A stretch of 64,000 nt of DNA, taken from the NCBI GenBank assembly GCA_965215825.1, contig CBDCEM010000002.1, forward strand, positions 1,798,001-1,862,000, given 5' to 3'. Below the pieces are notes generated by a model. That model was not told where the DNA came from, did not search any database, and saw only the letters and a program-made list of their open reading frames with translations. A program made the position numbers and the translations under genes. Positions 25,746 to 35,179 of this stretch are shown piece after piece; positions within the stretch are counted from its first letter, which is position 1, and each line of letters starts with the position of its first letter. Source of the stretch: JAWPMT01 sp965215825 (GTDB lineage Bacteria > Bacteroidota > Bacteroidia > Cytophagales > Cyclobacteriaceae).

Positions 25746-26694
25746 TACAACTTCACTGGTTGTGGATGAACCTTTTTTGCTTGAGGGGGGAGGTGTCCTC
25801 CCTCAGGTAACTATTGGTTATACCACTGCCGGAGAACTGAATGAAGACCATTCTAATGTCGTTTGGGTGTTTCATGCCCTAACGGCCAACAGTGACCCAT
25901 TTGAATGGTGGCCAGAGTTATTCGGTGAAGGCCAACGATTCGATCCGGAAAAATATTTCGTTGTATGCGCAAATATGTTAGGATCGTGTTATGGTTCGAC
26001 ACCCCCGGAAGATTTCCACTTTCCGGTCATTACTATCAACGATATGGTGCAGATTCATAAGAAACTGCGAGATCATCTTGGGATACAGAAAATACATATT
26101 GGTATTGGCGGTTCTATGGGTGGTCAGCAATTGTTGGAGTGGGCAGTGCAGGAGCCAGATGCTTTCGAAAATATTATTCCGATTGCTACTAATGCCAATC
26201 ATTCGCCATGGGGAATAGCCTTCAATGAAGCGCAGCGCATGGCCTTGAACAACAAGGACCGGGAGAAAGGATTGGAAGCGGCAAGAGCTATTGCAATGTT
26301 GTCCTATCGACATTACAATACTTATGAGCAATCCCAAAAGGACGAGGACCAGAGGTGGGACCACTTCAGCGCGGCATCCTATCAGCAGTATCAGGGTTTT
26401 AAACTCAGGAAACGATTTACGGCTGAGAGCTATTACTATTTATCTAAAGCCATGGACAGCCACCACCTGGGACGGCATTTTGCTTCGATTCCCGATGCAC
26501 TGGGGAGGATCACAGCACGATGTTTGGTTATTGGTGTTGCCAGTGACCTCCTTTTTCCGATAGCTGAGCAACGATACCTGGCTGAGCATATACCCGAAGC
26601 CTCATTAGAGGTAGTTGATAGTATTTATGGTCATGATGGTTTCCTCGTAGAGATGGAGACGCTGGACCGACTTATTAAAAATTGGATTGAATGA
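25720..26694 (+). CDS. metX: Homoserine O-acetyltransferase
   Basis: Alpha/beta-hydrolase enzyme that acetylates homoserine with acetyl-CoA, giving the substrate of MetY. 324 residues with the nucleophile elbow GGSMGGQQ (Ser132), FHALTANSDP (oxyanion region), Asp in VASDLLFP and His in YGHDGFLVE. The ATG at 25720 is inside metY; a TTG 12 bases upstream is less likely. It overlaps the hom start by 4 bases. Regulated with metY. Confidence 0.93.
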   Translation: MQATLLQHSTTSLVVDEPFLLEGGGVLPQVTIGYTTAGELNEDHSNVVWVFHALTANSDPFEWWPELFGEGQRFDPEKYFVVCANMLGSCYGSTPPEDFHFPVITINDMVQIHKKLRDHLGIQKIHIGIGGSMGGQQLLEWAVQEPDAFENIIPIATNANHSPWGIAFNEAQRMALNNKDREKGLEAARAIAMLSYRHYNTYEQSQKDEDQRWDHFSAASYQQYQGFKLRKRFTAESYYYLSKAMDSHHLGRHFASIPDALGRITARCLVIGVASDLLFPIAEQRYLAEHIPEASLEVVDSIYGHDGFLVEMETLDRLIKNWIE

Positions 26695-27641
26695 TGAAGA
26701 AGATTGGATTATTCGGTTTTGGATGTGTGGCGCAAGGATTCTACGAAGCGTTGACCCAACAAGATATTGATGCGGAAGTTGTTAAAATAGGCATCAAGGA
26801 TGCGAGTAAGCCCCGAGGTATTTCACCTGAATATTTCACAACAGATCCCGGAGAGATCCTGGATGACCCTGAAATAGATGTAATCATTGAGTTAATTGAT
26901 GATTCCGAAGCGGCAAAGGAAATTGTGTTCGAGTCCCTGAAGAAAGGAATTCCCACCATCTCAGCCAATAAAAAGATGATCGCCGAGAACCTCGAATCGT
27001 TGGTGACTCTTCAAAACATACATGGGACTACCTTTTTATACGAAGGAGCTGTGGCAGGTGCTATTCCCATTCTACAGAATTTGAGGAATTATCTCACGCA
27101 GCAACCTGTAGAAGAAGTTCGTGGCATTTTGAATGGCTCCACAAATTTCATTCTGACCAAGATGAAACAGGAAGGAATATCGTATGATGCTGCCCTACAA
27201 CAAGCCCAACGACTAGGTTTTGCTGAGACGAACCCTGAATTGGATGTTAAGGGTTATGATGCGGTATATAAAACAGTTATTATTGCGTACCACACTTATG
27301 GAGCTATTTTGAAGCCTGAGCAGGTATATCGCGAGGGAATCGATCAATTATCTTCCTATTTGCAACAACAAGGAAGAAAGGAATACGCGAAGGTAAAATT
27401 GGTGGCAAGTATTGGACAAGAAGAATCCGTTGTGAAGGCTTCTGTCAGGCCTTTAGTGCTGGAAGTGAATGACCCACTTTATGCAGTGGATTATGAAAAT
27501 AACGCTATTCAAATCAATGGTTCCTTCAGCGGTCCACAGCTTATTGTTGGCAAAGGGGCAGGAAGTTTACCCACTGGATATGCGGTTTTAGGGGATTTGA
27601 AAGAGGTATTGACCACTATAAAGCCCCTGGTGATCAGTTAA
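26691..27641 (+). CDS. hom: Homoserine dehydrogenase (short form)
   Basis: NAD(P)-dependent reduction of aspartate semialdehyde to homoserine, feeding MetX. N-terminal Rossmann motif GFGCVAQG, ANKKMIAE, and the signature GILNGSTNFILTKM; 316 residues without a full ACT domain or fused aspartokinase. Either of two ATG codons (26691 or 26694) overlapping the metX stop could be used. As last gene of the operon it completes a homoserine to homocysteine module under SAM control. Confidence 0.92.
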   Translation: MMKKIGLFGFGCVAQGFYEALTQQDIDAEVVKIGIKDASKPRGISPEYFTTDPGEILDDPEIDVIIELIDDSEAAKEIVFESLKKGIPTISANKKMIAENLESLVTLQNIHGTTFLYEGAVAGAIPILQNLRNYLTQQPVEEVRGILNGSTNFILTKMKQEGISYDAALQQAQRLGFAETNPELDVKGYDAVYKTVIIAYHTYGAILKPEQVYREGIDQLSSYLQQQGRKEYAKVKLVASIGQEESVVKASVRPLVLEVNDPLYAVDYENNAIQINGSFSGPQLIVGKGAGSLPTGYAVLGDLKEVLTTIKPLVIS

Positions 27642-27689
27642 CGCAAATATAAAGCGAGGAAGTATTTTGTTCATTCCTTGAAGTCGTGC

Positions 27690-27709
27690 TACCCGTTATT
27701 GGGTATTTT
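27690..27709 (+). terminator. Weak terminator candidate after hom
   Basis: A 5-bp stem TACCC/GGGTA with a 6-base loop is followed by TTTT, about 50 bases after hom. It is short, so this is tentative. Confidence 0.35.
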
Positions 27710-27789
27710 CCTCGAAGAAATTACCCTGATTTTGGTATTGTATAGGATCTATCGAATGTAGAAATTGTCTTAACCAATCTACCTTCGAT

Positions 27790-28461
27790 ATGAAGTTCTT
27801 ACTTACGACAATTCGGGCTTTGCTAATGATTGCTGTTTGTGCCTCTTTCGTTCAGGCACAGGGAGATCAATGTGAAGCTTGGAAAAAGGCAAATTTCTCG
27901 TTATTCGAACCTGATTTCAAACCTGTTACTCAGGCTTTCATTGATAGGGTGGGAAAGGTCAGGCCTTGTATCAAGACCTACCCCTGGCCCGATAAATATG
28001 GACATCCAACAGATGCTGGATTTGAAATTACCTCGGGAAAAATGATGGAGATCATGAAATTGGTAATGGGGGATCAAAGCTGGAAGTCACTTGGATTGGA
28101 TGTCGATTTGGTGTATTTGTATGGATGGCAACTTTACTTGGGAGCATTGTTAACAGAAGGAGAGTTTGCCAGCGCTTATAAAACGGCCACAAATCTCATT
28201 AATAAACATAACCTAAAAGTAAGCTACAAGGAGCTTGACGCAATGGAAGAGGTGAGCTACTTTTCCATGGAAACCTTGTCGAACATCATCGTTGCTGCCA
28301 GATATATTGCGGACGGGGCGATGGATCCTGAGGATTTAGCGACAGCCAGGCAGAGTCTTGATAATTTCCTAAAAGAGAAACGAAACTTGAACTATGCACT
28401 CTTAAGGTTGGGAGGGCATGATCCGACCGATAATTTGTTGATTAATGCACAATGTTATTGA
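27790..28461 (+). CDS. Hypothetical secreted protein
   Basis: A 223-residue protein with a signal peptide (about 1-23, AQG cleavage) and three or four cysteines in the mature part. The rest looks mainly helical. I do not recognise the family. The stop overlaps the next start (TGATG), so it is coupled to the next secreted protein and probably to the CHAT-like and membrane genes further down. Confidence 0.6.
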   Translation: MKFLLTTIRALLMIAVCASFVQAQGDQCEAWKKANFSLFEPDFKPVTQAFIDRVGKVRPCIKTYPWPDKYGHPTDAGFEITSGKMMEIMKLVMGDQSWKSLGLDVDLVYLYGWQLYLGALLTEGEFASAYKTATNLINKHNLKVSYKELDAMEEVSYFSMETLSNIIVAARYIADGAMDPEDLATARQSLDNFLKEKRNLNYALLRLGGHDPTDNLLINAQCY

Positions 28462-29246
28462 TGAAGTTACCCTTGAATACCATGAGAAATTTTATCATTT
28501 CCTTACTGATCCTTGTATCATTAGCAGTCCAGGGGCAAGACGCATGTCGACTGATTTTAAAGAAGGATCAAATTGCAGCCAAAAGTAAGTCTGGCAATTT
28601 GGTATTAAATCAGGAGCGACTTCAGCAATTCAATTATCAGAACAAACAGTATAATGTCTTCAGGCTACAGAAAAGTGCTAGAAGCGATGATTATTTACTT
28701 TATCATTCCAAATCGCAGAACCCCATTTATCGAGGAAAAAGCCAGGATGAACTACTCGATGTGATTGATAAAACGACACGAAGTGAGCAAGTTGATCTGG
28801 CCTATATCGATTTGAATATTCCGGAAGCAAAAGCAGAGGCTTTCGCCTCATCAGCAAAGATCAAATTCTTCGGCAGAACGGACGGAAGTGCTATCATGCA
28901 GAAGCTTTTCTTCGGACGAGGAAATCGTGTAGAATTGGCTTCCATCTCTGACTTTGCAACGGTAACGACACAAAAAGGAACCACCTGGCATCGGAAAGTG
29001 CTTGAATTTCGAGTGAATTCTGATTGGAGTATGAACCTCGATATATTCTCCAAAACTCGGGAAAATGTTAGTCGCTATGTTGCTAAGCTAAAAGAGAGAT
29101 TACCAGGTCGGAATGGAGAAAAGAGCCTGGGAGAGTCTGTGAACGAGGCTAAACGAGCACTAAAGAAGAGTCTCGGGGAAACTGATCCGGATATACGGAT
29201 TAGACTTCAAAATGAATTGTTAGGGACGCAAGTTGTAAGACATTGA
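28461..29246 (+). CDS. Hypothetical secreted protein
   Basis: About 261 residues with a signal peptide (FIISLLILVSLAVQGQ). The mature part is mixed and basic towards the C-terminus (KRALKKSLG). No family recognised. The ATG at 28461 overlaps the previous stop; an ATG at 28482, directly before the hydrophobic stretch, is an equally good start. The CHAT-like gene follows after 31 bases. Confidence 0.55.
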   Translation: MKLPLNTMRNFIISLLILVSLAVQGQDACRLILKKDQIAAKSKSGNLVLNQERLQQFNYQNKQYNVFRLQKSARSDDYLLYHSKSQNPIYRGKSQDELLDVIDKTTRSEQVDLAYIDLNIPEAKAEAFASSAKIKFFGRTDGSAIMQKLFFGRGNRVELASISDFATVTTQKGTTWHRKVLEFRVNSDWSMNLDIFSKTRENVSRYVAKLKERLPGRNGEKSLGESVNEAKRALKKSLGETDPDIRIRLQNELLGTQVVRH

Positions 29247-29277
29247 TCCTACATTTTGAAGTATTAATTGCCACGGT

Positions 29278-29859
29278 TTGAATCCCAGATCACTAGATAT
29301 AGTAAAACCAGAGGATTGTGCGCTTTTGATTGGGATTCCGCTGACGTTGGAAGATCACATGCGAAAAAAGCACTGCGAAGACAGTATGTCGCTACTGGAA
29401 CCAATTTGGTCCAAGTATGAAAGTCAGGTAGTGTCTCCCTATCTGAAGCAATTAAAAAAAACTTACTCCACAACAGGGGTGAAAATCACTGAAAAAGCTA
29501 ACCTGAACCATTGGAAGCAAGCGGTATGTCATTCGGAGTTGAAGGTGGTTATTCTTTTCTCACACTTTTCTTCGGATTCGGTGGAGTTTGATGACCGAAT
29601 GGTTAAAAGCACTGAAATAGTGAACGCAGTACCACAAGAGTTTGATGGAGTTTTGGATTTATGTGTTTGTCATCCTGTGTCGTTGGTTGAAAAAATCCGG
29701 GTAGAACGCCCTAATTGCCTGAGTAAGTTCATTGATCACACCGCGACACCTATTATCTGGATGCACTTTTATGCCGTTCTCTTCCAGCTATTGAGGCAAG
29801 AAGAACTCACCTATATGCAAGCCCTGGAAAAGACCATTTTTGCTTTTTTCTCAACCTAA
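29278..29859 (+). CDS. Putative CHAT-like (caspase-fold) protein
   Basis: A 193-residue cytoplasmic protein whose C-terminal 110 residues follow the CHAT/caspase pattern: a strand ending in His (VVILFSHFSS, His96), a short connecting segment (KSTEIVNAVP), a strand ending in Cys (GVLDLCVCHP, Cys131), then an FYAVLFQLL..ELTYMQALEKTIF stretch like the end of CHAT domains. The His/Cys pair would be the catalytic dyad. CHAT proteases elsewhere act in stress or defence, but the match here is by eye and the N-terminal region is unassigned. The start is TTG; no ATG fits. The next gene, a two-helix membrane protein, follows by 15 bases. Confidence 0.5.
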   Translation: MNPRSLDIVKPEDCALLIGIPLTLEDHMRKKHCEDSMSLLEPIWSKYESQVVSPYLKQLKKTYSTTGVKITEKANLNHWKQAVCHSELKVVILFSHFSSDSVEFDDRMVKSTEIVNAVPQEFDGVLDLCVCHPVSLVEKIRVERPNCLSKFIDHTATPIIWMHFYAVLFQLLRQEELTYMQALEKTIFAFFST

Positions 29860-29874
29860 CTTAATTTCCACCAC

Positions 29875-30294
29875 ATGCAAATGCAATCGCTCTTAGAAGA
29901 TTTCCTGAAAGAAAATGATGCCATAGAACCAGCCAAACTGGGAGGCAAATCGAAGAAAGAAAGGGAGGTTGATCCTGTAAGGGTAGCCGCCCTGGTAACC
30001 GAACTAAAAGCTAAAGTCCAGTCGAGTAACCGGCTAGCCAATTTGATCGTGGGGATTTACCTTCTTTTGATCATCATATGCCTTTTTTTAGGAATCAAGT
30101 TTCAGGATGAACCAGATACGCTTAAGTATATTTTCGGAGGCAGCTTTTTGTCCTTGCTGCCCGTTATTAAGTCGCTTCAGGGGCTTTGGAAGACTAAGAG
30201 TGCAGCAGATATGTTGGTGGTTTTGCTACCCGATATGACACCTAAGGAAGCAGTCAAAGCCATACAGAGTATTTATTTCAATAAGAAAGGATAG
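29875..30294 (+). CDS. Two-helix membrane protein next to CHAT-like gene
   Basis: A 139-residue protein with an N-terminal soluble part of about 50 residues (charged, GGKSKKEREVDP), two hydrophobic helices (about 54-74 and 83-100) and a C-terminal cytoplasmic tail (TPKEAVKAIQSIYFNKKG). Both termini probably lie in the cytoplasm. Such a layout fits a membrane partner or effector for the CHAT-like protein encoded 15 bases upstream, but this is inference from arrangement. ATG at 29875 or 29881. Confidence 0.6.
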   Translation: MQMQSLLEDFLKENDAIEPAKLGGKSKKEREVDPVRVAALVTELKAKVQSSNRLANLIVGIYLLLIIICLFLGIKFQDEPDTLKYIFGGSFLSLLPVIKSLQGLWKTKSAADMLVVLLPDMTPKEAVKAIQSIYFNKKG

Positions 30295-30364
30295 GTGTGA
30301 AAGCGTGTATGGGAAAAGCAATTTTAGAGTCAGTGAGGTTACCGATATTGAGTGACTTTCGACA

Positions 30365-31600
30365 TTATAGAGCTGTTTCGCCTGGAGTTAGTGCTGATTG
30401 ATGAATTCCAAGCCTCGCGGAATTAATTGTGCACGGCCCGGAAGCGATGAATTTGATCACCTTCAAAGGCCCCAAAGAATTAGGGTAATTGACAGAAAAT
30501 GATTCTTTTTCACCGACCGCAATGGTGAGTGTTTGTTCTCCTGTATAAATAAAAATTGGTGTGTTTTTGCTGAGATCAGTACTAAGCCTCGAAAGGTCAG
30601 TGGTTTTACCTGATATGTCATGATCCCCCACCGATAGATTAAATAGCCCATAACAACCTTCTTCAAAAATCGGAATACGAATGCGATCATTGGCACCCTT
30701 AATAAGAATACTTAAGGAGCGACAATTTTGAGGAGCTTCTACTGGAAGCAATTGCGCACTGAACTGCAACGACAGCTGATCAACAGAAAGAGAATCAAGT
30801 GCTTCATTTGAGATTGTAAACACCGGGAAGAATGGTTCGTGTTGGATAATCCCTTTGACATTCGCCAGGTTTGAAGAAATTGTCATGCTACCCCCTTGAA
30901 GAAAATCGGACTGATGTAGAAGGACCGGATTTGGGTCAAGGCCTTCCCTCATGATCAAGCCATGCCATCCAGGCGTGGTGATGTGTATCTTTCTTAGTGC
31001 CATTTCCTCTTCACCTTTGAATAATCGAGCTTCATGATAATCAGGATAGAAATAGGTTCCGGTATAGAATTGCTTTTGTGGGTCCAATAGGGACCTTTCG
31101 TTAGGATTCCATGAGAGTTGAATACTTATTTCACCTTTGATTTCTCGAATATCGTAATGGAAACCAATAGTTGAAGGCACCCCTTCACGAATGATTGTTT
31201 CAGGTTGAAAAAGTAGTACTCCTGTTGCTTGAGAAGGCTGCAGATGTGCGTAAGACCACACAAACCCCACCAGAAACGGCAATATTAGCAACCAGAGATA
31301 TTGCTTCTTAGTTGAGATGCGACTGGGTTGATGCGCATGATGTTTGGCTATTTTGAAGGTATGCCAGCCTTGGTAACCTAAAGTTTCTGCTAATGCATCT
31401 AATGTTTTGATTTGGGGGGTACTTTGGTATTTTCCGGTCCAGATTCGCCTAAGGGTAGCCGTACTAAGTTCAACTTTTGTGGAGGCACTCACTTTCTGGC
31501 TGATGAACTCAAAATCTCGTTCTTGTATCCTGTCTGGGTCCAGGTGATACTTTTTAGTCAAAGCAGCAACACAACTGGCAATATGAGTTCGTTCATCCAT
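30365..31600 (-). CDS. Membrane-anchored HTH-like protein with extracytoplasmic domain
   Basis: About 411 residues. The N-terminal part (about 30-85) holds a helix-turn-helix-like segment (LSTATLRRIWTGKYQSTPQIKTLDALAETLGYQGWHTF) of a type common in Bacteroidota regulators. One helix (about 100-118, YLWLLILPFLVGFVWSY) separates it from a beta-rich domain of about 290 residues outside the membrane. This is the topology of a one-component transmembrane regulator (as in ToxR/CadC). The ATG at 31600 removes a 22-residue extension of unlikely sequence. Target genes are unknown; it converges with the CHAT-like block and diverges from the PQQ-like gene. Confidence 0.65.
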   Translation of the reverse strand: MDERTHIASCVAALTKKYHLDPDRIQERDFEFISQKVSASTKVELSTATLRRIWTGKYQSTPQIKTLDALAETLGYQGWHTFKIAKHHAHQPSRISTKKQYLWLLILPFLVGFVWSYAHLQPSQATGVLLFQPETIIREGVPSTIGFHYDIREIKGEISIQLSWNPNERSLLDPQKQFYTGTYFYPDYHEARLFKGEEEMALRKIHITTPGWHGLIMREGLDPNPVLLHQSDFLQGGSMTISSNLANVKGIIQHEPFFPVFTISNEALDSLSVDQLSLQFSAQLLPVEAPQNCRSLSILIKGANDRIRIPIFEEGCYGLFNLSVGDHDISGKTTDLSRLSTDLSKNTPIFIYTGEQTLTIAVGEKESFSVNYPNSLGPLKVIKFIASGPCTINSARLGIHQSALTPGETAL

Positions 31601-31703
31601 TATCAAGAGGAATGTATAGGTTTTGCCAACGTTTTGCAAAGCCTTTTGTTTAAGGACTAAGGCCAATTATCAATAGGTTGCGTCAGGTTAAAACTCAACA
31701 AGT

Positions 31704-32867
31704 ATGATTCGATCAACGCTTAAGTTATTAGGCTTCACACTACTTTTTATAGTAGTTTCTCCATCTGGATTTTCTCAAGAATTGTCCCTGTCCTGGACAT
31801 TCCAAACCAGTGATAAAATTTTGGCATCTCCTGTATCGGGTGGCAATACCGTCTACATCGGCAGTCAAAATGGAAACATGTACGCGCTTGATGCGGGCGA
31901 CGGTACTGTGAAATGGGAATATACCACAGACGGGATCATTCAGGCCCAGGCGCTTCTAACAGAGGAGGTGCTGTTCTTCGAATCAGCTAATGTGTTTTAT
32001 GCGTTGAACCCTGCGAATGGCGAGTTACTTTGGAAACATGATGCAGGCATTGAGCCGGAAGGTTTCGAGTATAAAGGCAGGAAATTTCCTTATAAACTTG
32101 ATTTTTGGGATGATAAACGATCGGTAGGCACTTTGTTCAATGGGGTGATCTACATAGGCACGAGCAATGGTAAAATCATTGGTTTTCGTGAAGAAAGTGG
32201 CGGATTGGCCTTCAGCGTTTCCAGTGATGAGTCATCACCGATTCGATCCTCTCCACTGATTGAAAACTCAACACTATATTTTGGAGATTGGGAGGGTATC
32301 GCATACGCATATGATCTAAAAACAAACGCATTTAAATGGAAGAAGAAGACCTATCGAGGAGATCGTCCATATCCCAGTTTTGGGGGGATTTCAGCTTCTT
32401 TTATGAAGTTTGGGGACCTTCTGATTTTTGGTGCTCGTAATCATCAGTTAAATGTTTTGTATGCAGGGACAGGTGAAAAAGAATGGACTTATACCGACCC
32501 TGAAGGAGGTTGGATGGTAGGTGATCCAGTGGTTTATAAGGATACTTTATACATAGGTGGGTCAGATAATTTGTCAATGTATGCCATCGAACCTATGTGG
32601 GGTAGATTTCTATGGCAACACAACGGAGGAAAAAACATCTATACCAGGCCAATAGTCATGGAAGATCATGTGATTTACACGGCGGGAAATGGCTATAATT
32701 GGACAGACCCTGGAGTGGTTTATATATTGAATCGTTCTAATGGTGAAGAGATCATAAAATATGAAACTCCTAATGCCATTTTCTCTTCACCGATTCTGGT
32801 TGAAGGTAAGGTGATATTTGGCTGTTATGATGGCAAGGTTTACGGGGTGAGCTTTAATCAGCCGTAG
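31704..32867 (+). CDS. Secreted PQQ-type beta-propeller repeat protein
   Basis: A 387-residue protein with a signal peptide (about 1-24) and seven or so propeller repeats of the PQQ_2 type (VYIGSQNGNMYALDAGDGTVKWEY and similar). The fold resembles BamB or quinoprotein propellers, but no PQQ-specific residues or heme motif were seen, so it is likely a binding or scaffold protein in the periplasm. Confidence 0.8.
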   Translation: MIRSTLKLLGFTLLFIVVSPSGFSQELSLSWTFQTSDKILASPVSGGNTVYIGSQNGNMYALDAGDGTVKWEYTTDGIIQAQALLTEEVLFFESANVFYALNPANGELLWKHDAGIEPEGFEYKGRKFPYKLDFWDDKRSVGTLFNGVIYIGTSNGKIIGFREESGGLAFSVSSDESSPIRSSPLIENSTLYFGDWEGIAYAYDLKTNAFKWKKKTYRGDRPYPSFGGISASFMKFGDLLIFGARNHQLNVLYAGTGEKEWTYTDPEGGWMVGDPVVYKDTLYIGGSDNLSMYAIEPMWGRFLWQHNGGKNIYTRPIVMEDHVIYTAGNGYNWTDPGVVYILNRSNGEEIIKYETPNAIFSSPILVEGKVIFGCYDGKVYGVSFNQP

Positions 32868-32937
32868 CACCCTATAATTTTGATCGGCATGTGTAATTAT
32901 TCCAACTCTCGATTGGTTAACTCCGTAAAGCTAATGA

Positions 32938-33918
32938 GTGAATACTTTTGGCCTGTTTGGTGTGCTGGCCGGCAGCGCAGTTGCTCTGGCACTTTTTCTG
33001 TCCTCTTTTTTCTTAGGAGTTAAAAGAAGAGAGGACCCGCATTATATTTGGGTGGGCCTCATATTGTTAGCCATAGGCCTAAGAGTGGGGAAGTCGATTT
33101 TTTTCTTCTTGCTTAATGATATGGCTCCTATTGGGCTTGCACTGGGCTTTCTGGGGTTGGCATCCATTGGACCTCTATCCTTGTTCATGGTTCGGCGTGA
33201 TTCGTTGGTCAATGTGAGAAATGCCTGGCATTTCATTCTCCCGATGGTTGGGAGTGTTGCATGTTTCCTGGTTTCTCCGAGCCCTCTTGAGACCTATTTT
33301 TATGAATCTGCGACCATCATTTTGGCCATTTATTTGATATTCTCCTGGAGGTATTTATTCAGGCCTGTTGAAACCTTTGAAAGGACATGGAATAGAAGCG
33401 TGATGATCATGGTATCTGGCGTTTGGTTTGCTCTGATGTATCAACATGTTAGTGCTACTATGATGAACTACGCAATAGGGGCAGTGATTGCTGCTACGTT
33501 TATTTACTGGCTGTTTTTTCAATCATTTAAGACTGGCGTTTTCCCGAAGGGAATCGCCATAAGTCTACCGGATCAGACACTGGAGAAAGTGCGACATGCA
33601 CTGGAACTGCAAGAAACTTACAAAGAATCCGGCATGAATTTGCAGCTGTTTTCGAAAGCGTTGGATGTACCCTCTTATCTGATAACCCGTAGCGTAAAGG
33701 AGCTTTACGGAAAGACCTTTCCCGAAACCCTTAATCACTTTCGAGTTGAAAAAATGAAACAAATGCTCCTCGATCCCAAAAAGGAGCATTTGAAAATAGA
33801 AGCATTGGCGTATGAGGTAGGGTATGCTTCACCTTCTGCTTTTTATGCCGCTTTTAAGAAAAGTACAGGACAAACGCCTACAGCCTTTCAAAAGAAAGCG
33901 AACCGGCTTTCCGCCTGA
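32938..33918 (+). CDS. AraC-family regulator with N-terminal membrane domain
   Basis: About six or seven N-terminal hydrophobic helices (to about residue 200) precede a C-terminal AraC/XylS-type DNA-binding domain (about 225-326) with FSKALDVPSYLITRSVKELYG and the second motif LAYEVGYASPSAFYAAFKKSTGQTPT. This membrane-bound AraC architecture is common in Bacteroidota and may sense a membrane or envelope ligand. The start is GTG. Not obviously linked to a neighbour; the next gene converges. Confidence 0.85.
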   Translation: MNTFGLFGVLAGSAVALALFLSSFFLGVKRREDPHYIWVGLILLAIGLRVGKSIFFFLLNDMAPIGLALGFLGLASIGPLSLFMVRRDSLVNVRNAWHFILPMVGSVACFLVSPSPLETYFYESATIILAIYLIFSWRYLFRPVETFERTWNRSVMIMVSGVWFALMYQHVSATMMNYAIGAVIAATFIYWLFFQSFKTGVFPKGIAISLPDQTLEKVRHALELQETYKESGMNLQLFSKALDVPSYLITRSVKELYGKTFPETLNHFRVEKMKQMLLDPKKEHLKIEALAYEVGYASPSAFYAAFKKSTGQTPTAFQKKANRLSA

Positions 33919-33923
33919 AGAAA

Positions 33924-35027
33924 TCAAGTCCCGGGAATCTTGTAAGTCCCGTTTTTCACTTCTTCAATGATCTCTGACATTCGTCCTTTGAAATTTTCTG
34001 GTGTTACTTTTTGGACAGCTACCAATTCCTTCAACGCAGTTTTAGTTTTATTTAAAAAGTAATTTGCTAACGCGCGGTTGAGTTTTAGGTACCAGGCGTC
34101 AGGGAACCTTTTGACAGCAGGGTTGAGCAGCTCCAATGCTGATTCTGGTCTATTGATGCGCAACAGAAAAATCGATGTGGCATTGCCTTCTCCGGCGCTC
34201 ATTTCGGTAGAAACCAACTCAGTTATCGTTTCATTCAAAGCCTCTTCTCTTTTCAGTTTAAGCAAAAGACGAGCTTTGGTGGAAAGGTTTGTGGCATTTT
34301 TGTTGGCTGCAAACCCGTTGTAGCCACCGTTGATGGATCGACTGACCCATGTTAGCGCCTCCTCCAGATTTGTGTTGTGATTGAGGCACCAGTTCGCTGC
34401 ATCATTCCAGGCTTCCCAACGATACGTATTGATGCCGAGCAGTTCGTATCTGAAACTTTCAACAACAGTCTTATTTAGGTCAACACCAACCGTAAAAGGG
34501 ATCCTTTTTTCGCCCCATTCCAGAGCTATCACAACTGTGCTATCGGTTCGATTGAGGAATTCGTAATCCAGTTGCTCGGAAATTGTGGAAGTTTCAGCTT
34601 GAACAGTGGTCTTCAGAGCGACATGCTTTTCTCTATCAAGATAATAACTGCCCCATTGATTATCATGATGGGCAAACATCAATGTGAAATTGTTTCCATC
34701 GGCATCAATATGAAAACCATAAGAGCCTGCTTTGAGTGGCTGGCCATTGATGGTTACATCTGTGCTGAACGAGATGCGCGTATTCATATTGGCACCTGCT
34801 CTCCATGCCAGATTTGGGTCGCCGTAAGAACTGATTACTGTATTCCAGATATCTCGCCCACGAACTGCTGGGGCTGAGTAATCAATGGAAATATCCGTAA
34901 TCCCCAATCGTTGGGTCTCCATAACCTTGGGACTGGGTTGTGGAATATTAATGGTGTGAAATTGCCCGTGTGTCAGGAGTCCAAGGCATAGCAGCGTGAG
35001 GGTAAATAAAGTGCGATTTTGATTCAT
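33924..35027 (-). CDS. DUF2911 domain secreted protein
   Basis: About 367 residues with a signal peptide (about 1-20). The N-terminal half (about 25-170) is a DUF2911 domain with IPQPSPKV, DYSAPAVRGRDIW and WRAGAN; the C-terminal half is helical and TPR-like, with tetratricopeptide-type spacing around ALELLNPAVKRFPDAWYLKLNRALANYFL. Unknown function, probably envelope. The ATG at 35027 gives a clean signal peptide. Confidence 0.8.
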   Translation of the reverse strand: MNQNRTLFTLTLLCLGLLTHGQFHTINIPQPSPKVMETQRLGITDISIDYSAPAVRGRDIWNTVISSYGDPNLAWRAGANMNTRISFSTDVTINGQPLKAGSYGFHIDADGNNFTLMFAHHDNQWGSYYLDREKHVALKTTVQAETSTISEQLDYEFLNRTDSTVVIALEWGEKRIPFTVGVDLNKTVVESFRYELLGINTYRWEAWNDAANWCLNHNTNLEEALTWVSRSINGGYNGFAANKNATNLSTKARLLLKLKREEALNETITELVSTEMSAGEGNATSIFLLRINRPESALELLNPAVKRFPDAWYLKLNRALANYFLNKTKTALKELVAVQKVTPENFKGRMSEIIEEVKNGTYKIPGT

Positions 35028-35179
35028 AGAATTTTGAGTTTCCAGCAAAATTCCATGTCCACAAGTAGTCTTCTATCCTGATTTGGGGAAAGAGGAGAAG
35101 TGTAGGTGAAGATTTCTGAGATTACAATCTGGAGTTACATTATTGCGGGCGATTATCGGTTGCCGCCACTAATGATTGG

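Noticed and set aside
27642..27789. A second riboswitch after hom
   Set aside because: The spacer has only a 5-bp hairpin and no conserved aptamer sequence.
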